Source: Piscinibacter defluvii
GTDB taxonomy: Bacteria > Pseudomonadota > Gammaproteobacteria > Burkholderiales > Burkholderiaceae_C
Reading direction: 5' to 3'
Length of the DNA: 64,000 nt
Assembly: GCF_004011805.1 (NCBI RefSeq)
Contig: NZ_RCHJ01000005.1
Location: 248,001 to 312,000, forward strand
Within the stretch, counting starts at the first letter, position 1; each line of letters begins with the position of its first letter. Of the stretch, positions 26,815-35,932 are shown piece by piece. The translations under genes and the position numbers were made by a program. Below the pieces are notes generated by a model. It was not told the origin of the DNA. It saw only the letters and a program-made list of their open reading frames with translations, and did no database searches.

Positions 26815-28158
26815 ATGAAACACCTGTTCATGCATGCCGCCGCGGCACTGGCACTGGCGGCCGCCGCGGGCCAGGGCATCGCTGCGCCGCCGGAGCCGGT
26901 GGGCGGCCTGGTGCGCCGCGCCGACTGGGGCATCGCGGTCGCCCCGCCCGAACGCCCCGGGGCCGGCGCCCGCATCGCACGGGTCCGTCCGCAGGGCGCG
27001 GCGGCCGGCACGGCGCTGGCCGTCGGCGACCTGGTCGTCGCGATCGACGGCGAGCCGCCCGGCGATGCCGAGGCGTTCAGCCGGCGCTGGCGCCGCTACC
27101 GTGCCGGCGACGCGGCGACGCTGACGCTCGAGCGCGACGGGCGCCGCTTCACGCAGCACCTCGTCGCGGGGGCGATCCCGCTCGAGCGCATCGACGGCGT
27201 CGAGGTGCGCTACGACTCGGTCGTCAGCGCGCTGGGCGACCGCACGCGGCTGCTGTGGACCTTGCCGAGCGGGGCCGTCGGGCGGCTGCCGCTGGTCGCC
27301 TTCGTGCCGTGGCTGTCGTGCAGCGCGGTCGAGACCGGCGTCGCCGACGGCGACGGCTGGAAGCAGATGCTGCGCGACGTGGCGCGCGAGTCGGGCTGGG
27401 CGACGCTGCGCATCGAGAAGCCCGGCACCGGCGACAGCCTCGGCCCCGACTGCGCCGACAACGACCTCGAGCGCGACCTGGCCGCCTTCCGCGCCGCGCT
27501 GCACGCCGCGCGCGCGGCGCCGTTTGTCGATCCCGGGCGCATCGTGCTGTTCGGCGGCTCGTTCGGTGCGAGCTTCGTGCCGCTGCTCGCCGCCGAGTTC
27601 GGCCCGGCCGGCATCGTCGCCAGCGGCGGCTTCAACCGCACGCTGTTCGAGCACCTGCTCGGCTTCGACCGCCGCCGGCTGGCGCTCGAGGGCAGCGAAC
27701 CGGCCGCGCTCGCCGCGGCGATGCGCGCTCTGGCGACGGTCTACGCGCGCGTGCTGTTCGACGGCCGCACGCCCGGCGAGGTGCTGGCGGCGCAGCCGGC
27801 GCTGCGGCCGCACTGGCGCGAGGGCGAGCGCCACGTGTTCGGCCGGCCGCTGGCCTACTACCGGCAGATCCAGGCTCTCGACGTGGAGGCGGACTGGGCG
27901 CGGGTGACGGTGCCGACGCTGGTCGTGCACGGCGAGCACGACTGGTTCATGGCGCTCGAGGACCAGCAGCGCATCGTCGAACTCGTCAACCGGCGCCGGC
28001 CGGGCACCGCCCGGCTCGTCGTCGTGCCGGGCATGAACCACCACTTCGAGCGCTTCGCGAACGCGAAGGCCGCGTTCGACGAGGAGGGCGGCACCTACGC
28101 CCCCGAGGCCGCGCAGCACATCGTGGCCTGGCTGCGCGCGCTCGCGCCGCGCCGTTGA
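26815..28158 (+). CDS. Secreted alpha/beta hydrolase with N-terminal PDZ domain
   Basis: A 447-residue exported protein. A signal peptide covers about 1-24 (ends GIAA). A PDZ-like domain (about 40-118) carries GARIARVRPQGAAAGTALAVGDLVVAIDG. The hydrolase domain has nucleophile S249 (GGSFGA), acid D376 (GEHDW) and histidine H409/H410 (GMNHHF). PDZ plus serine hydrolase suggests a protein- or peptide-directed esterase/peptidase in the periplasm. It lies 36 nt after the membrane AraC regulator. The substrate is unknown. Confidence 0.9.
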   Translation: MKHLFMHAAAALALAAAAGQGIAAPPEPVGGLVRRADWGIAVAPPERPGAGARIARVRPQGAAAGTALAVGDLVVAIDGEPPGDAEAFSRRWRRYRAGDAATLTLERDGRRFTQHLVAGAIPLERIDGVEVRYDSVVSALGDRTRLLWTLPSGAVGRLPLVAFVPWLSCSAVETGVADGDGWKQMLRDVARESGWATLRIEKPGTGDSLGPDCADNDLERDLAAFRAALHAARAAPFVDPGRIVLFGGSFGASFVPLLAAEFGPAGIVASGGFNRTLFEHLLGFDRRRLALEGSEPAALAAAMRALATVYARVLFDGRTPGEVLAAQPALRPHWREGERHVFGRPLAYYRQIQALDVEADWARVTVPTLVVHGEHDWFMALEDQQRIVELVNRRRPGTARLVVVPGMNHHFERFANAKAAFDEEGGTYAPEAAQHIVAWLRALAPRR

Positions 28159-28248
28159 GGCACGGCCCGCGGCGGCCCGGCCCGGCACGTCCGTGCAGCC
28201 GCCGTTGCGCACCGCGCGCATGCTGCGCGGCCCGGCGCCGGCCGCGCC

Positions 28249-29619
28249 TCAGGCCCCGCCCTGCCACGACACCTCGATCGCCAGGCCGCCGCGCCCCCCC
28301 GGCGGATCGTTCAGCGTGATCGCGGCGCCGTGTCGGGCGCAGATCTCGCGCACGATCGCGAGGCCCAGGCCACTGCCCGGTGTCCCGGCATCGGCGAGCC
28401 GGTAGAAGCGCTCGAAGACACGTTCGCGCTCGGCCGGGGGGATGCCCGGTCCGTTGTCGATCACTCGCAGTCGGGGGCGGCCCGCCGGCATGTCGACCTC
28501 GACGGTGACCCGTCCGCCGGGTGGCACGTAGGTGACCGCGTTGTGGACCAGGTTGGTCACCAGTTCGTGCAGCAGCACCGGGTCGCCCCGCACCGGCACC
28601 GGCCGATCGCCCTCGAAGCCGAGGTCGATCGACTTGCCGCGCGCCAGCGCCAGCAGCTCGAAGGTGGCTTCCTGCGCCAGCGTGCGCAGGTCCACCACCT
28701 GGGGGTGCAGCGTGTGGCCGGGCTCGGCCCGCGCCAGCGCGAGCAGCTGGCCGACGATGCGCGCGGTGGCGTCGGTCGTCTCGTCGATGCGGTCGAGCAC
28801 CTCGCGCACGCTGCCGGCTTCGGCCTGCATGCGTGCCTGGGCGCCGAGCGCGCGCAGCAGGGTCAGCGGCGTCTTCAGCTGGTGCGAGGCGTTGGCCACG
28901 AAGCGCAGCTGCGCCTCGCTCAGCTCGCGCTGCCGTGTCGTGTGCACGTTGATCGCCTCGATCAGCGGCGCCACCTCGCGCGGCACCTCGGCGCTGGCGA
29001 TCGGCCGCAGGTCGTCGGGGTCGCGCGCGCGCACCTCGTCGCGCAGCCGCCGCAGCGGCATCAGCCCGCGGCGCACGCCGAGCACGATCAGCCCGGCGGC
29101 CGCGCCGATCAGCAGCAGCTGCACCCCGGCGGACTGCAGCATCAGGCGGCGCGTCAGCTGGTGGCGCGCATCCAGCGTCTCGGCCACCTGCACGAGCAGC
29201 TGGCGCCGGTCCGAGCCGTCCAGCAGCGTGTGGCGCAGCGCGACGATGCGCACCGCCTGATCCTTGTAGCGCGCGTCGTAGAACACCGGCTCGGCCGACC
29301 ACGGCCTGGGCGGTGGCGGCAGGTCCTCGTAGCCGGTCACGACGGCGCCGCTGTCCAGGCTGGAGACGCGGTAGAACACGCGGTCCTGCGAATCGGTGCG
29401 CAGCATCTCGAGGGCGGCGTGCGGCAGGTCGGCGACCACCTCGCCACCGGCGACCAGCAGGTGCTCGCCGAGCACCAGCGCCGAGCCGAGCAGCGTGCGG
29501 TCGAAGGCCTCGTGCGCCTGCGCGAGGCTGCGCCAGTAGCCGAGCGCGAAGCCGCCGGCCCACAGCAGCAGCGAGGGAACGAGCAACCAGCGCAGCAGCA
29601 GGCTACGCAGGCGGATCAC
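28249..29619 (-). CDS. Sensor histidine kinase, TctE-like
   Basis: A 456-residue inner-membrane kinase. A first membrane helix (about 8-28), a periplasmic sensor region (2CSK_N-like) and a second helix (about 164-182) precede HAMP-like sequence. The HisKA box has H246 (NASHQLKTPL), and the ATPase domain shows NLVHNAV, DNGPGIP and GSGLGLAIV. The GTG start at 29619 overlaps the response regulator's end by 17 nt. The sensor type is that of TctE, which detects tricarboxylates. That fits the tctCBA genes 3 kb away, though the closest divergent gene encodes an ABC-type binding protein. Confidence 0.92.
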   Translation of the reverse strand: MIRLRSLLLRWLLVPSLLLWAGGFALGYWRSLAQAHEAFDRTLLGSALVLGEHLLVAGGEVVADLPHAALEMLRTDSQDRVFYRVSSLDSGAVVTGYEDLPPPPRPWSAEPVFYDARYKDQAVRIVALRHTLLDGSDRRQLLVQVAETLDARHQLTRRLMLQSAGVQLLLIGAAAGLIVLGVRRGLMPLRRLRDEVRARDPDDLRPIASAEVPREVAPLIEAINVHTTRQRELSEAQLRFVANASHQLKTPLTLLRALGAQARMQAEAGSVREVLDRIDETTDATARIVGQLLALARAEPGHTLHPQVVDLRTLAQEATFELLALARGKSIDLGFEGDRPVPVRGDPVLLHELVTNLVHNAVTYVPPGGRVTVEVDMPAGRPRLRVIDNGPGIPPAERERVFERFYRLADAGTPGSGLGLAIVREICARHGAAITLNDPPGGRGGLAIEVSWQGGA

Positions 29620-30283
29620 CGGCCGCCTCGAGCACGTAGCCCAGCCCGCGCAGGGTGTGGATCGCCGCGCCGCTGCCCTCGATGCGGCGCCGTACCCGGT
29701 ACACGTAGACCTCGAGTGCATCGTGGCTGAGCACCTCGTCGGCGCTGCACAGGCGCTGCGACAGCGCCAGCTTGCTGACCGGCCGGCCGGCCTGGATCAT
29801 CAGCGCCTCGAGCAGGTCGTGCTCGCGCGGCGGCAGGTCGAGGTGGCGGTCCCCGAGCGCGAAGCGGCGCGACACCGTGTCCAGCGCGAGCGTGCCCACG
29901 CGCAGCACCGAGCCGGCCGCGCCGAGCCGGCGCCGGTACAGCGCGCGCAGGCGCGCCTCCAGCTCGCTGAGGTCGAAGGGCTTGGGCAGGTAGTCGTCGG
30001 CACCGGCGTTCAGGCCCTGCACGCGGTCGTGCGTGTCGCCGCTGGCGGTGAGGATCAGCACCGGCACGGCATCGCCGCGCGCGCGCAGGCGGCGCAGCAG
30101 TTCGAGGCCGTGCAGGCGCGGCAGGCCGAGGTCGAGCACGACGACATCGTAGCCGTGGCGCTGCAGGGTCTCGTCGGCGAGCTGCCCGTCGCCGCACGAC
30201 TCGACCGTGATGCCCAGCGCGGCGAGCGAGCGGGTCAGCGTCTGCACCAGGGCAGCCTGGTCTTCGATCAGCAGGATTCGCAT
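29603..30283 (-). CDS. OmpR-family response regulator, TctD-like
   Basis: A 226-residue response regulator. The receiver domain has acidic pocket E7/D8, phospho-acceptor D51 (VVLDLGLP) and the lysine in DDYLPKPFD. A winged-helix effector domain follows (LPPREHDLLEALMIQAGRPVSK to YVYRVRRRIEG). The start at 30283 removes a non-conserved extension. It is coupled to the kinase gene and divergent from the solute-binding protein gene at 30346 with only a 62-nt gap, so it probably controls that promoter. Confidence 0.94.
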   Translation of the reverse strand: MRILLIEDQAALVQTLTRSLAALGITVESCGDGQLADETLQRHGYDVVVLDLGLPRLHGLELLRRLRARGDAVPVLILTASGDTHDRVQGLNAGADDYLPKPFDLSELEARLRALYRRRLGAAGSVLRVGTLALDTVSRRFALGDRHLDLPPREHDLLEALMIQAGRPVSKLALSQRLCSADEVLSHDALEVYVYRVRRRIEGSGAAIHTLRGLGYVLEAAGDPPA

Positions 30284-30345
30284 CGTGACAAGGGGGCCGA
30301 CCCCAGGGCCGGCGCCATCCAGCGCTCGTGATAATCGTCCGCACG

Positions 30346-31398
30346 ATGGAGCGCAAGCAGGCCAACCCGCGCCGGCCCGGCCGCCGCAGCGTGATTGTCG
30401 GCGGACTGCTTGCCGCAGCGGCGCTGGGCCTGCCGGCACGGCGCAGCGTCGCGGCCCAGGACGTGAACGTCTGGTCGACGACCGACCGGCTGATGGCCGA
30501 TCCGCTGATCGAGGACTTCGAGCGCCGCCACCCGGGCCTGCGCGTCGACTACCGGCAGCTCGGCAGCGTCGAGCTGGCGGAACGCTTCGCGGCCGAGGAG
30601 GGGCGCGAGGCCGACGTGGTGTGGAGTTCCGCGATGGACCTGCAGGTCAAGCTGGTCAACGACGGCCATGCGGCACGCCACCTCAGCCGGCATGCCGCGG
30701 CGCTGCCGCGCTGGGCCGTCTGGAAACACGAGGCCTACGCCACCACCTCCGAGCCGGTGGGCATCGCCTACCACCGCGGGCTCTGGGCCGAGCCCGAGCT
30801 GCCGCGCACCCATGCCGCGCTGGCCGCGCTGCTGCAGGCCGAGCGGCAGCGCTTCGACCAGCGCGTCGCAAGCTACGACGTCGAGCGCTCCGGCCTCGGC
30901 TACCTGCTCGCCGCGCAGGACAGCCTGGCCACGCCGCAGTACTGGACCCTGGTGCGTGCGCTCGGCGCCTGCCGCGCGGTCCTGCAGGCCGACACGGGCA
31001 GCATGCTGGAGGACATCGCGGCCGGCCGCACGCTGCTCGCCTACAACGTGCTGGGCTCCTATGTCGAGGCGGCGGCGCGCGCCCGGCCGGAGCTGGCCAT
31101 CGTCTATCCGCGCGACTACACGCTGCTGGCCGCGCGGGTCGCCTTCGTGGCGCGCAGCGCGCCGCATCCCGGCGCAGCGCGCGCCTGGCTGGACCACCTG
31201 ATCTCGCCGCGCGGCCAGCAGGTGCTGGCCAGCGACTGCGGCCTGACGCCGGTGCTGCCGGGCGCCGGTGCGGCGCCCCGGCTCGGCGAGGCGGCGCGGC
31301 CGATCGGCATCGGCCCGGGCCTGCTCGTCCACCTGGACCGCAGCAAGCGCGGCGCCTTCATCGCGCGCTGGAAGCATCGTTACGCCGGCACCGGCTAG
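30346..31398 (+). CDS. ABC-type extracellular solute-binding protein (family 1, Tat leader)
   Basis: A 350-residue periplasmic binding protein of the iron/putrescine-type family 1. The leader holds a twin-arginine stretch (RPGRRSVIVGGLL), suggesting Tat export. The mature protein starts near QDVNVWSTTDRLMADPLIEDFERRHPG. No ABC permease or ATPase gene adjoins it. Being divergent from a TctDE-like system, it may act as a ligand-presenting protein for the kinase or work with distant permeases; both are inference. A GTG 18 nt upstream is an alternative start. Confidence 0.88.
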   Translation: MERKQANPRRPGRRSVIVGGLLAAAALGLPARRSVAAQDVNVWSTTDRLMADPLIEDFERRHPGLRVDYRQLGSVELAERFAAEEGREADVVWSSAMDLQVKLVNDGHAARHLSRHAAALPRWAVWKHEAYATTSEPVGIAYHRGLWAEPELPRTHAALAALLQAERQRFDQRVASYDVERSGLGYLLAAQDSLATPQYWTLVRALGACRAVLQADTGSMLEDIAAGRTLLAYNVLGSYVEAAARARPELAIVYPRDYTLLAARVAFVARSAPHPGAARAWLDHLISPRGQQVLASDCGLTPVLPGAGAAPRLGEAARPIGIGPGLLVHLDRSKRGAFIARWKHRYAGTG

Positions 31399-31414
31399 GG
31401 CCTGTTCAGGCCCT
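31397..31414. terminator. Convergent hairpin, probable bidirectional terminator
   Basis: AGGGCC-TGTTCA-GGCCCT sits between two converging gene ends, overlapping the stop of the binding-protein gene and 3 nt from the stop of the TerC-UspA gene. There is no clear T-tract on either side. Confidence 0.45.
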
Positions 31415-31417
31415 GGC

Positions 31418-32575
31418 TCAGGCGCGCACCACGAGCACCGGCACGCCGGCGTGCTCGAGCGTGCCCGCCGCCACCGAGCCGAGCAGCGCGCCGGTGTGGG
31501 TGCCCAGGCCGCGCGAGCCCATCACGATCAGGTCGCAGCCCAGCTCGGCGGCCAGCGCGGCGATCGTCTCGCCCGGCTCGCCGACGCGGCGATGCTCCTG
31601 GAACGCCACGCCGGCCTCGGCGAGCGTGCGGCGCGCGTCGTCGAGTGCCTGGTCGGCGCGCTCGCGGTGGTAGTCCTCGATCGAGCCGGCGGCCACGAAG
31701 CTCGCCACGTTGCCCGACACCGGCCGCTGCACGTTGGCCAGGTGCAGCTCGGCCTGCGCGCCGTCGCGCAGCTGGCCGCGCAGCGCGAGCGCCTGGCGCA
31801 GCGCCTGCGCTGCACCGGGCGAGCCGTCGCTGGCGACCAGGATGCGCCCGATCCGGGCCGGCAGCGCCGCCGCACCGGCCGGCGCCGGCGGCAGGGCCCG
31901 GCGCCGGCGCCACACCAGCAGCTTGCCGAGCACGACGACGAACGCCGCCCCGGCGGCCGACGCGGCCCGCTCGAGCCAGCCCGGCTGGGCCTCGAGCCAG
32001 GACTTCCAGGCCACGTCGCCCACCAGCATGCCGCCGGCGATCCAGCCCAGCAGCGCGGCGCCGAACACCACGACCAGCGGGAAGCGGTCGATCAGCAACA
32101 GCACGAACTTGCTGCCCCACACGATGATGGGCACGCTGACCAGGATGCCGAACACCACCAGCCCGAGGTGGCCGTCGGCCGCGGCGGCCACCGCGATCAC
32201 GTTGTCCAGGCTCATCACCGCGTCGGCGACGATCACCGTGCGCACCGCGCTCCACAGCGTGCTGCCGCCCTCGAGCTTGCCGTGGCCCTCCTCGTCCTCG
32301 GGCAGCATCAGCTTGATGCCGATCCACAGCAGCAGCAGCGCGCCGACCGCCTTCAGGTACGGCAGCGCGAGCAGCTGCAGCGCGAAGAAGATCAGCACCA
32401 CGCGCGCGCCGACCGCGCCGACCACGCCCCACATCACGCCCTTGGCACGCTGCTCGGGCGGCAGCTTGCGGCACGCCAGCGCGATGACGACGGCGTTGTC
32501 GCCGCCGAGCAGGATGTCGATCAGGATGATCTGGCCGACCGAGATCCAGAAGTCCGGGCTGCTCCAGTCCATCAT
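31418..32575 (-). CDS. TerC family membrane protein fused to a UspA domain
   Basis: A 385-residue fusion. Residues 1-225 form a TerC/YjbE-type membrane domain with about seven helices and both signature motifs ([10 protein letters not shown] from 24 and SLDNVIAV from 122). Residues 243-385 form a universal stress protein domain with an intact ATP motif G-2x-G-9x-G-S (G353, G356, G366, S367). TerC-family proteins handle or export metal ions such as manganese; UspA binds ATP. The start at 32575 overlaps the tctA stop (ATGA), so it is translated with the tricarboxylate transporter. Physical linkage of a stress sensor to a metal exporter is the notable point. Confidence 0.92.
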   Translation of the reverse strand: MMDWSSPDFWISVGQIILIDILLGGDNAVVIALACRKLPPEQRAKGVMWGVVGAVGARVVLIFFALQLLALPYLKAVGALLLLWIGIKLMLPEDEEGHGKLEGGSTLWSAVRTVIVADAVMSLDNVIAVAAAADGHLGLVVFGILVSVPIIVWGSKFVLLLIDRFPLVVVFGAALLGWIAGGMLVGDVAWKSWLEAQPGWLERAASAAGAAFVVVLGKLLVWRRRRALPPAPAGAAALPARIGRILVASDGSPGAAQALRQALALRGQLRDGAQAELHLANVQRPVSGNVASFVAAGSIEDYHRERADQALDDARRTLAEAGVAFQEHRRVGEPGETIAALAAELGCDLIVMGSRGLGTHTGALLGSVAAGTLEHAGVPVLVVRA

Positions 32576-34083
32576 GCCGCTCCCGCTGTTGCCGCATCGG
32601 CGGCACGCCGCCGCCAGGCCATCACCCGCGGCACGACCAGCACCGCGACCACCACCGCCAGCAGCAGCGCCGAGACGGGGCGCTGCAGGAAGACCGTCCA
32701 GCTGCCCTCGCCGATCGAGATCGCGTTGCGCAGCTGCGCCTCGGCCATCGGCCCGAGGATCATGCCGACGATCACCGGCGCGGCCGGGAAGTCGAAGCGC
32801 CGCATCAGCACGCCGACCAGGCCGATCGCGTACATCAGGAACAGGTCGAAGGAACTCTGCCGCATGCCGTACACGCCGACCGTCGCGAAGATCAGGATGC
32901 CGGCGTACAGCGGCGCGCGCGGGATCTTCAGCAGCTTGACCCACAGGCCCACCAGCGGCAGGTTCAGCACCAGCAGCATCACGTTGCCGATGTACAGCGA
33001 GGCGATCAGGGCCCACACCAGCCCGGCATTGGTGTCGAACAGCTGCGGGCCGGGGTTGATGCCGTAGTTCTGGAAGGCGCTCAGGATGATGGCCGCGGTG
33101 GTCGAGGTCGGGATGCCCAGCGTCAGCATCGGCACCAGCGTCGCGGTGATCGCCGAGTTGTTGGCCGCCTCGGGGCCGGCCACGCCCTCGATCGCGCCGC
33201 TGGTGCCGAACTCCGCCTTGTGCGGGCTGAGCTTCTTCTCGGTGGCGTAGCTGAGGAAGGTCGGGATCTCGCTGCCGCCGGCCGGCACGGCGCCGAACGG
33301 GAAGCCGAGGAAGGTGCCGCGCAGCCAGGCCGGCCAGGAGCGGCGCCATTCGCTGCGCGTCATGTGCACCCGGCTCATCGCGTTCAGCGAGGACTGCGTG
33401 CGGCCCTCGTACAGCGCGGTGTAGAGCGCCTCGCCGACGGCGAACAGGCCGACGGCGACCAGCACCACCTCGAGTCCGTCGAGGAACTCGGGCACGCCGC
33501 CGGTGTAGCGCACCTGGCCGCTGATCTGGTCCAGCCCGACCAGCCCGGCCGCCAGGCCGACCACCAGCGCGGTGACGCCGCGCAGCACGCTGCGGCCGAG
33601 CACGGCGGTGACGGTGGTGAAGGCCAGCACCATCAGCATGAAGTACTCGGGCGGGCCGAGCTGCACCGCGTAGTGCGCCACGAGCGGCGCGAACAGCGTG
33701 ACCAGCACGGTGGCGATCGTGCCGGCCACGAAGGAGCCGATCGCCGAGGTCGCCAGCGCGGCGCCGGCGCGGCCGCTCTTGGCCATCTTGAAGCCCTCGA
33801 GCGCGGTGACCATCGAGCCGGTCTCGCCCGGCGTGTTGAGCAGGATCGAGGTGGTCGAGCCGCCGTACATCGCGCCGTAGTAGATGCCGGCGAAGAAGAT
33901 CATCGACGCGGTGGGCTCGACCTGCGCGGTGATCGGCAGCAGCATGGCCACCGTGACCGCGGGCCCGAGCCCGGGCAGCACGCCGATCGCCGTGCCCAGC
34001 GCGCAGCCGACGAAGGCCCACAGCAGGTTGACCGGCGAGGCGGCCGTCGCGAAGCCATGCAGCAGCTGTTGCAGCAGGTCCAT
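32572..34083 (-). CDS. tctA: Tripartite tricarboxylate transporter large permease TctA
   Basis: A 503-residue inner-membrane permease of the TctA family, with about 11-12 helices. Signature segments include [21 protein letters not shown], the glycine-rich [22 protein letters not shown], and a repeat-like second half with [23 protein letters not shown]. It couples ion entry to uptake of citrate-like acids delivered by the TctC receptor. It follows tctB after a 141-nt spacer that holds a repeat element, and overlaps the TerC-UspA gene. Confidence 0.97.
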   Translation of the reverse strand: MDLLQQLLHGFATAASPVNLLWAFVGCALGTAIGVLPGLGPAVTVAMLLPITAQVEPTASMIFFAGIYYGAMYGGSTTSILLNTPGETGSMVTALEGFKMAKSGRAGAALATSAIGSFVAGTIATVLVTLFAPLVAHYAVQLGPPEYFMLMVLAFTTVTAVLGRSVLRGVTALVVGLAAGLVGLDQISGQVRYTGGVPEFLDGLEVVLVAVGLFAVGEALYTALYEGRTQSSLNAMSRVHMTRSEWRRSWPAWLRGTFLGFPFGAVPAGGSEIPTFLSYATEKKLSPHKAEFGTSGAIEGVAGPEAANNSAITATLVPMLTLGIPTSTTAAIILSAFQNYGINPGPQLFDTNAGLVWALIASLYIGNVMLLVLNLPLVGLWVKLLKIPRAPLYAGILIFATVGVYGMRQSSFDLFLMYAIGLVGVLMRRFDFPAAPVIVGMILGPMAEAQLRNAISIGEGSWTVFLQRPVSALLLAVVVAVLVVPRVMAWRRRAADAATAGAA

Positions 34084-34148
34084 GTCAACTCCTCCGTGTC
34101 GCTCGACACGACGCTCGCGGGCGCAAACCGGCGTACCAAGCGAACGCC

Positions 34149-34194
34149 GCGGATCCGGCTCCGCCGGTCCGCTGGCGTTGCCCCCTCGAGGGGG
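34149..34194. repeat. Intergenic palindromic repeat between tctB and tctA
   Basis: The 141-nt spacer holds two palindromes: a hairpin at 34149-34172 (GCGGA-T-CCGG / CCGG-TCCGC with one bulge), and a perfect CCCCCTCGAGGGGG at 34181-34194 followed by AGCGCCGCAGG and a second G-run. Similar CCCCCTCGAGGGGG-centred elements are familiar intergenic repeats in Comamonadaceae-type genomes. It may attenuate transcription between tctB and tctA. Confidence 0.6.
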
Positions 34195-34224
34195 AGCGCC
34201 GCAGGTGCTCCGGGGGTGGTCCCA

Positions 34225-34749
34225 TCACAGCCAGCCGGTGCCGGTGAGGCCGGGCAGGTTGATGGCCAGCAGCTTGGTGAACAGCCAGTAGGCCGGCGCG
34301 GCGATCAGGAAGCCGGTCGCGAAGTCGAGCGCGGTGCCGCGCAGGCCGCCGGCGGGCTTGCCTTCCGCGCGGCGCAGCCCGCGCACCGCGAAGACGAAGC
34401 ACAGCGCGCAGCCGATCACGAAGCCGACCCGCTCGATCGCGGCGGCGTTCAGCAGCACGCCGGCGCTGATCCATGCCAGCGCGTCCCAGTCGCCCCTGGC
34501 CGCGCCGGGCGGTGCCTCGTCGTTCTCGAAGCCGCCGTGCCGCGCCTGCCACAGCAGCAGGCCGCCGCAGACCACCAGCAGCAGCGCGACGAGCCAGGGC
34601 AGGAAGTTCGGCCCGACGCCGCCGTAGCCGGCTTCCGACGCGATGTCGATCGCGCCCCACGCGTAGGCCAGGCCGAGCGCGATCGCGCCCAGGCCGATGA
34701 CGCTCTGGTGCAGCCGGCGCGCGGCCGGTACGGCAACGGGCGCTTCCAT
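34225..34749 (-). CDS. tctB: Tripartite tricarboxylate transporter small permease TctB
   Basis: A 174-residue inner-membrane protein with four predicted helices (about 16-34, 45-67, 91-128 as two, and a C-terminal helix), matching TctB. The PNFLPWLVALLLVVCGGLLL segment and the C-terminal FLIAAPAYWLFTKLLAINLP are family-like. It starts 3 nt after tctC ends. TctB is the small helper subunit of the TctA permease. Confidence 0.93.
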   Translation of the reverse strand: MEAPVAVPAARRLHQSVIGLGAIALGLAYAWGAIDIASEAGYGGVGPNFLPWLVALLLVVCGGLLLWQARHGGFENDEAPPGAARGDWDALAWISAGVLLNAAAIERVGFVIGCALCFVFAVRGLRRAEGKPAGGLRGTALDFATGFLIAAPAYWLFTKLLAINLPGLTGTGWL

Positions 34750-34752
34750 GGC

Positions 34753-35718
34753 TCAGGAGCCGATCATGCCGGCGCGGGTCATCGTCTCGCGCAGTTGGGC
34801 CGTGTCGCGCTCGACGAACTGCGCGAAGGCGTCGCCGGTCAGCAGCGCGGGCGTCCAGCCGTTCTTCTCGAGCGCCTCGAGCCAGCTCTTGTGCTGCGTG
34901 GCCTTGGTGATCATCTCGACCAGCGCCTTGCGCTGCTCGGCCGTGATGCCCGGCGCGCCGTACACGCCGCGCCAGTTGCCGATCTCCACCGGGATGCCCA
35001 GCTCCTTGAGCGTGGGCACGTCGATGCCCTTGATGCGCTCCGGCGCGGTGATGCCGACCGCACGCATCTTGCCGGCCTCGATGTACTGCTGGAACTCGCT
35101 GAAGCCGCTGCCGCCCACGCTGACGTTGCCGCCCAGGATCGCGGCCACCGCCTCGCCGCCGCCGCGGAAGGCGACGTAGTTGATCTTCGCCGGGTCGACG
35201 CCGGCGGCCTGCGCGATCATCGCCGCGGCGATGTGCTCGGTCGAGCCGCGCGAGCCGCCGCCCCACTTGACGCTGCCGGGGTCCTTCTTCAGCTGCTCGA
35301 CCACGTCCTGCATGGTCTTCCACGGCGAGGCCGCGGGCAGCACGAAGACGTTGTACTCGGAGATCAGCCGCGCCAGCGGCGTGGCCTGGGCGAGGCTGAG
35401 CGGCGACTTCGAGCCGATCAGCCCGCCGATCATCACCGCGCCCATCACCATCAGCGCGTTCGGGTCGCCCTTGCTCGCGTTGAGGAACTGCGACAGGCCG
35501 AGCGCACCGGCCGCGCCGCCCTTGTTGTCGAAGCTCACCGAGGCGGCGACACCGGCGTCCTGCAGCGCCTTGCCGAGCGCGCGGCCGGTGGTGTCCCAGC
35601 CGCCGCCGGGGTTGGCGGGAATCATCATCTTCAGGGCGGCACTGGCGCGCGCCACGCTGGGCAGGGTGCCGGCGGCGGCCAGCGCGAGGAAGGACTTCAG
35701 GAAGGCGTCGCGACGCAT
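34753..35718 (-). CDS. tctC: Tricarboxylate-binding periplasmic receptor TctC
   Basis: A 321-residue Bug/TctC receptor. A signal peptide (about 1-26, ARASA end) precedes LKMMIPANPGGGWDTTGRALGKAL, the start of the mature binding fold. It is the first gene of tctC-tctB-tctA-terC/uspA on the minus strand. This branch of TctC binds tricarboxylates such as citrate more often than generic Bug proteins do, and a citrate-cleavage-like enzyme is encoded divergently 214 nt away. GAGGAGACAGAC precedes the ATG. Confidence 0.94.
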   Translation of the reverse strand: MRRDAFLKSFLALAAAGTLPSVARASAALKMMIPANPGGGWDTTGRALGKALQDAGVAASVSFDNKGGAAGALGLSQFLNASKGDPNALMVMGAVMIGGLIGSKSPLSLAQATPLARLISEYNVFVLPAASPWKTMQDVVEQLKKDPGSVKWGGGSRGSTEHIAAAMIAQAAGVDPAKINYVAFRGGGEAVAAILGGNVSVGGSGFSEFQQYIEAGKMRAVGITAPERIKGIDVPTLKELGIPVEIGNWRGVYGAPGITAEQRKALVEMITKATQHKSWLEALEKNGWTPALLTGDAFAQFVERDTAQLRETMTRAGMIGS

Positions 35719-35932
35719 GTCTGTCTCCTCTGTCTTGGGGTCCGGTTCGGTCGCCGATCATGCGGCGCCCCCCGGCGCGGAGCTTTCGAACGGCTTTCAT
35801 CGGTGCCCCGGTGTGATCCGGAGTTCCCCGCATCGGGTTTGCGATAGGGCGCGATGAAAGGCGGCCGAAAGCCGGTGCGCGGCGCGCCTTCCTAGCATCG
35901 CGGCGCACCCCACTGCACTTGGAGACGCGGCC

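Noticed and set aside
24580-28221. Minus-strand open frame of more than 1,200 codons
   Set aside because: It lies antisense to three well-supported genes, and its protein is Arg/Ala/Gly/Gln-rich without domains. Such frames come from high GC at third positions.
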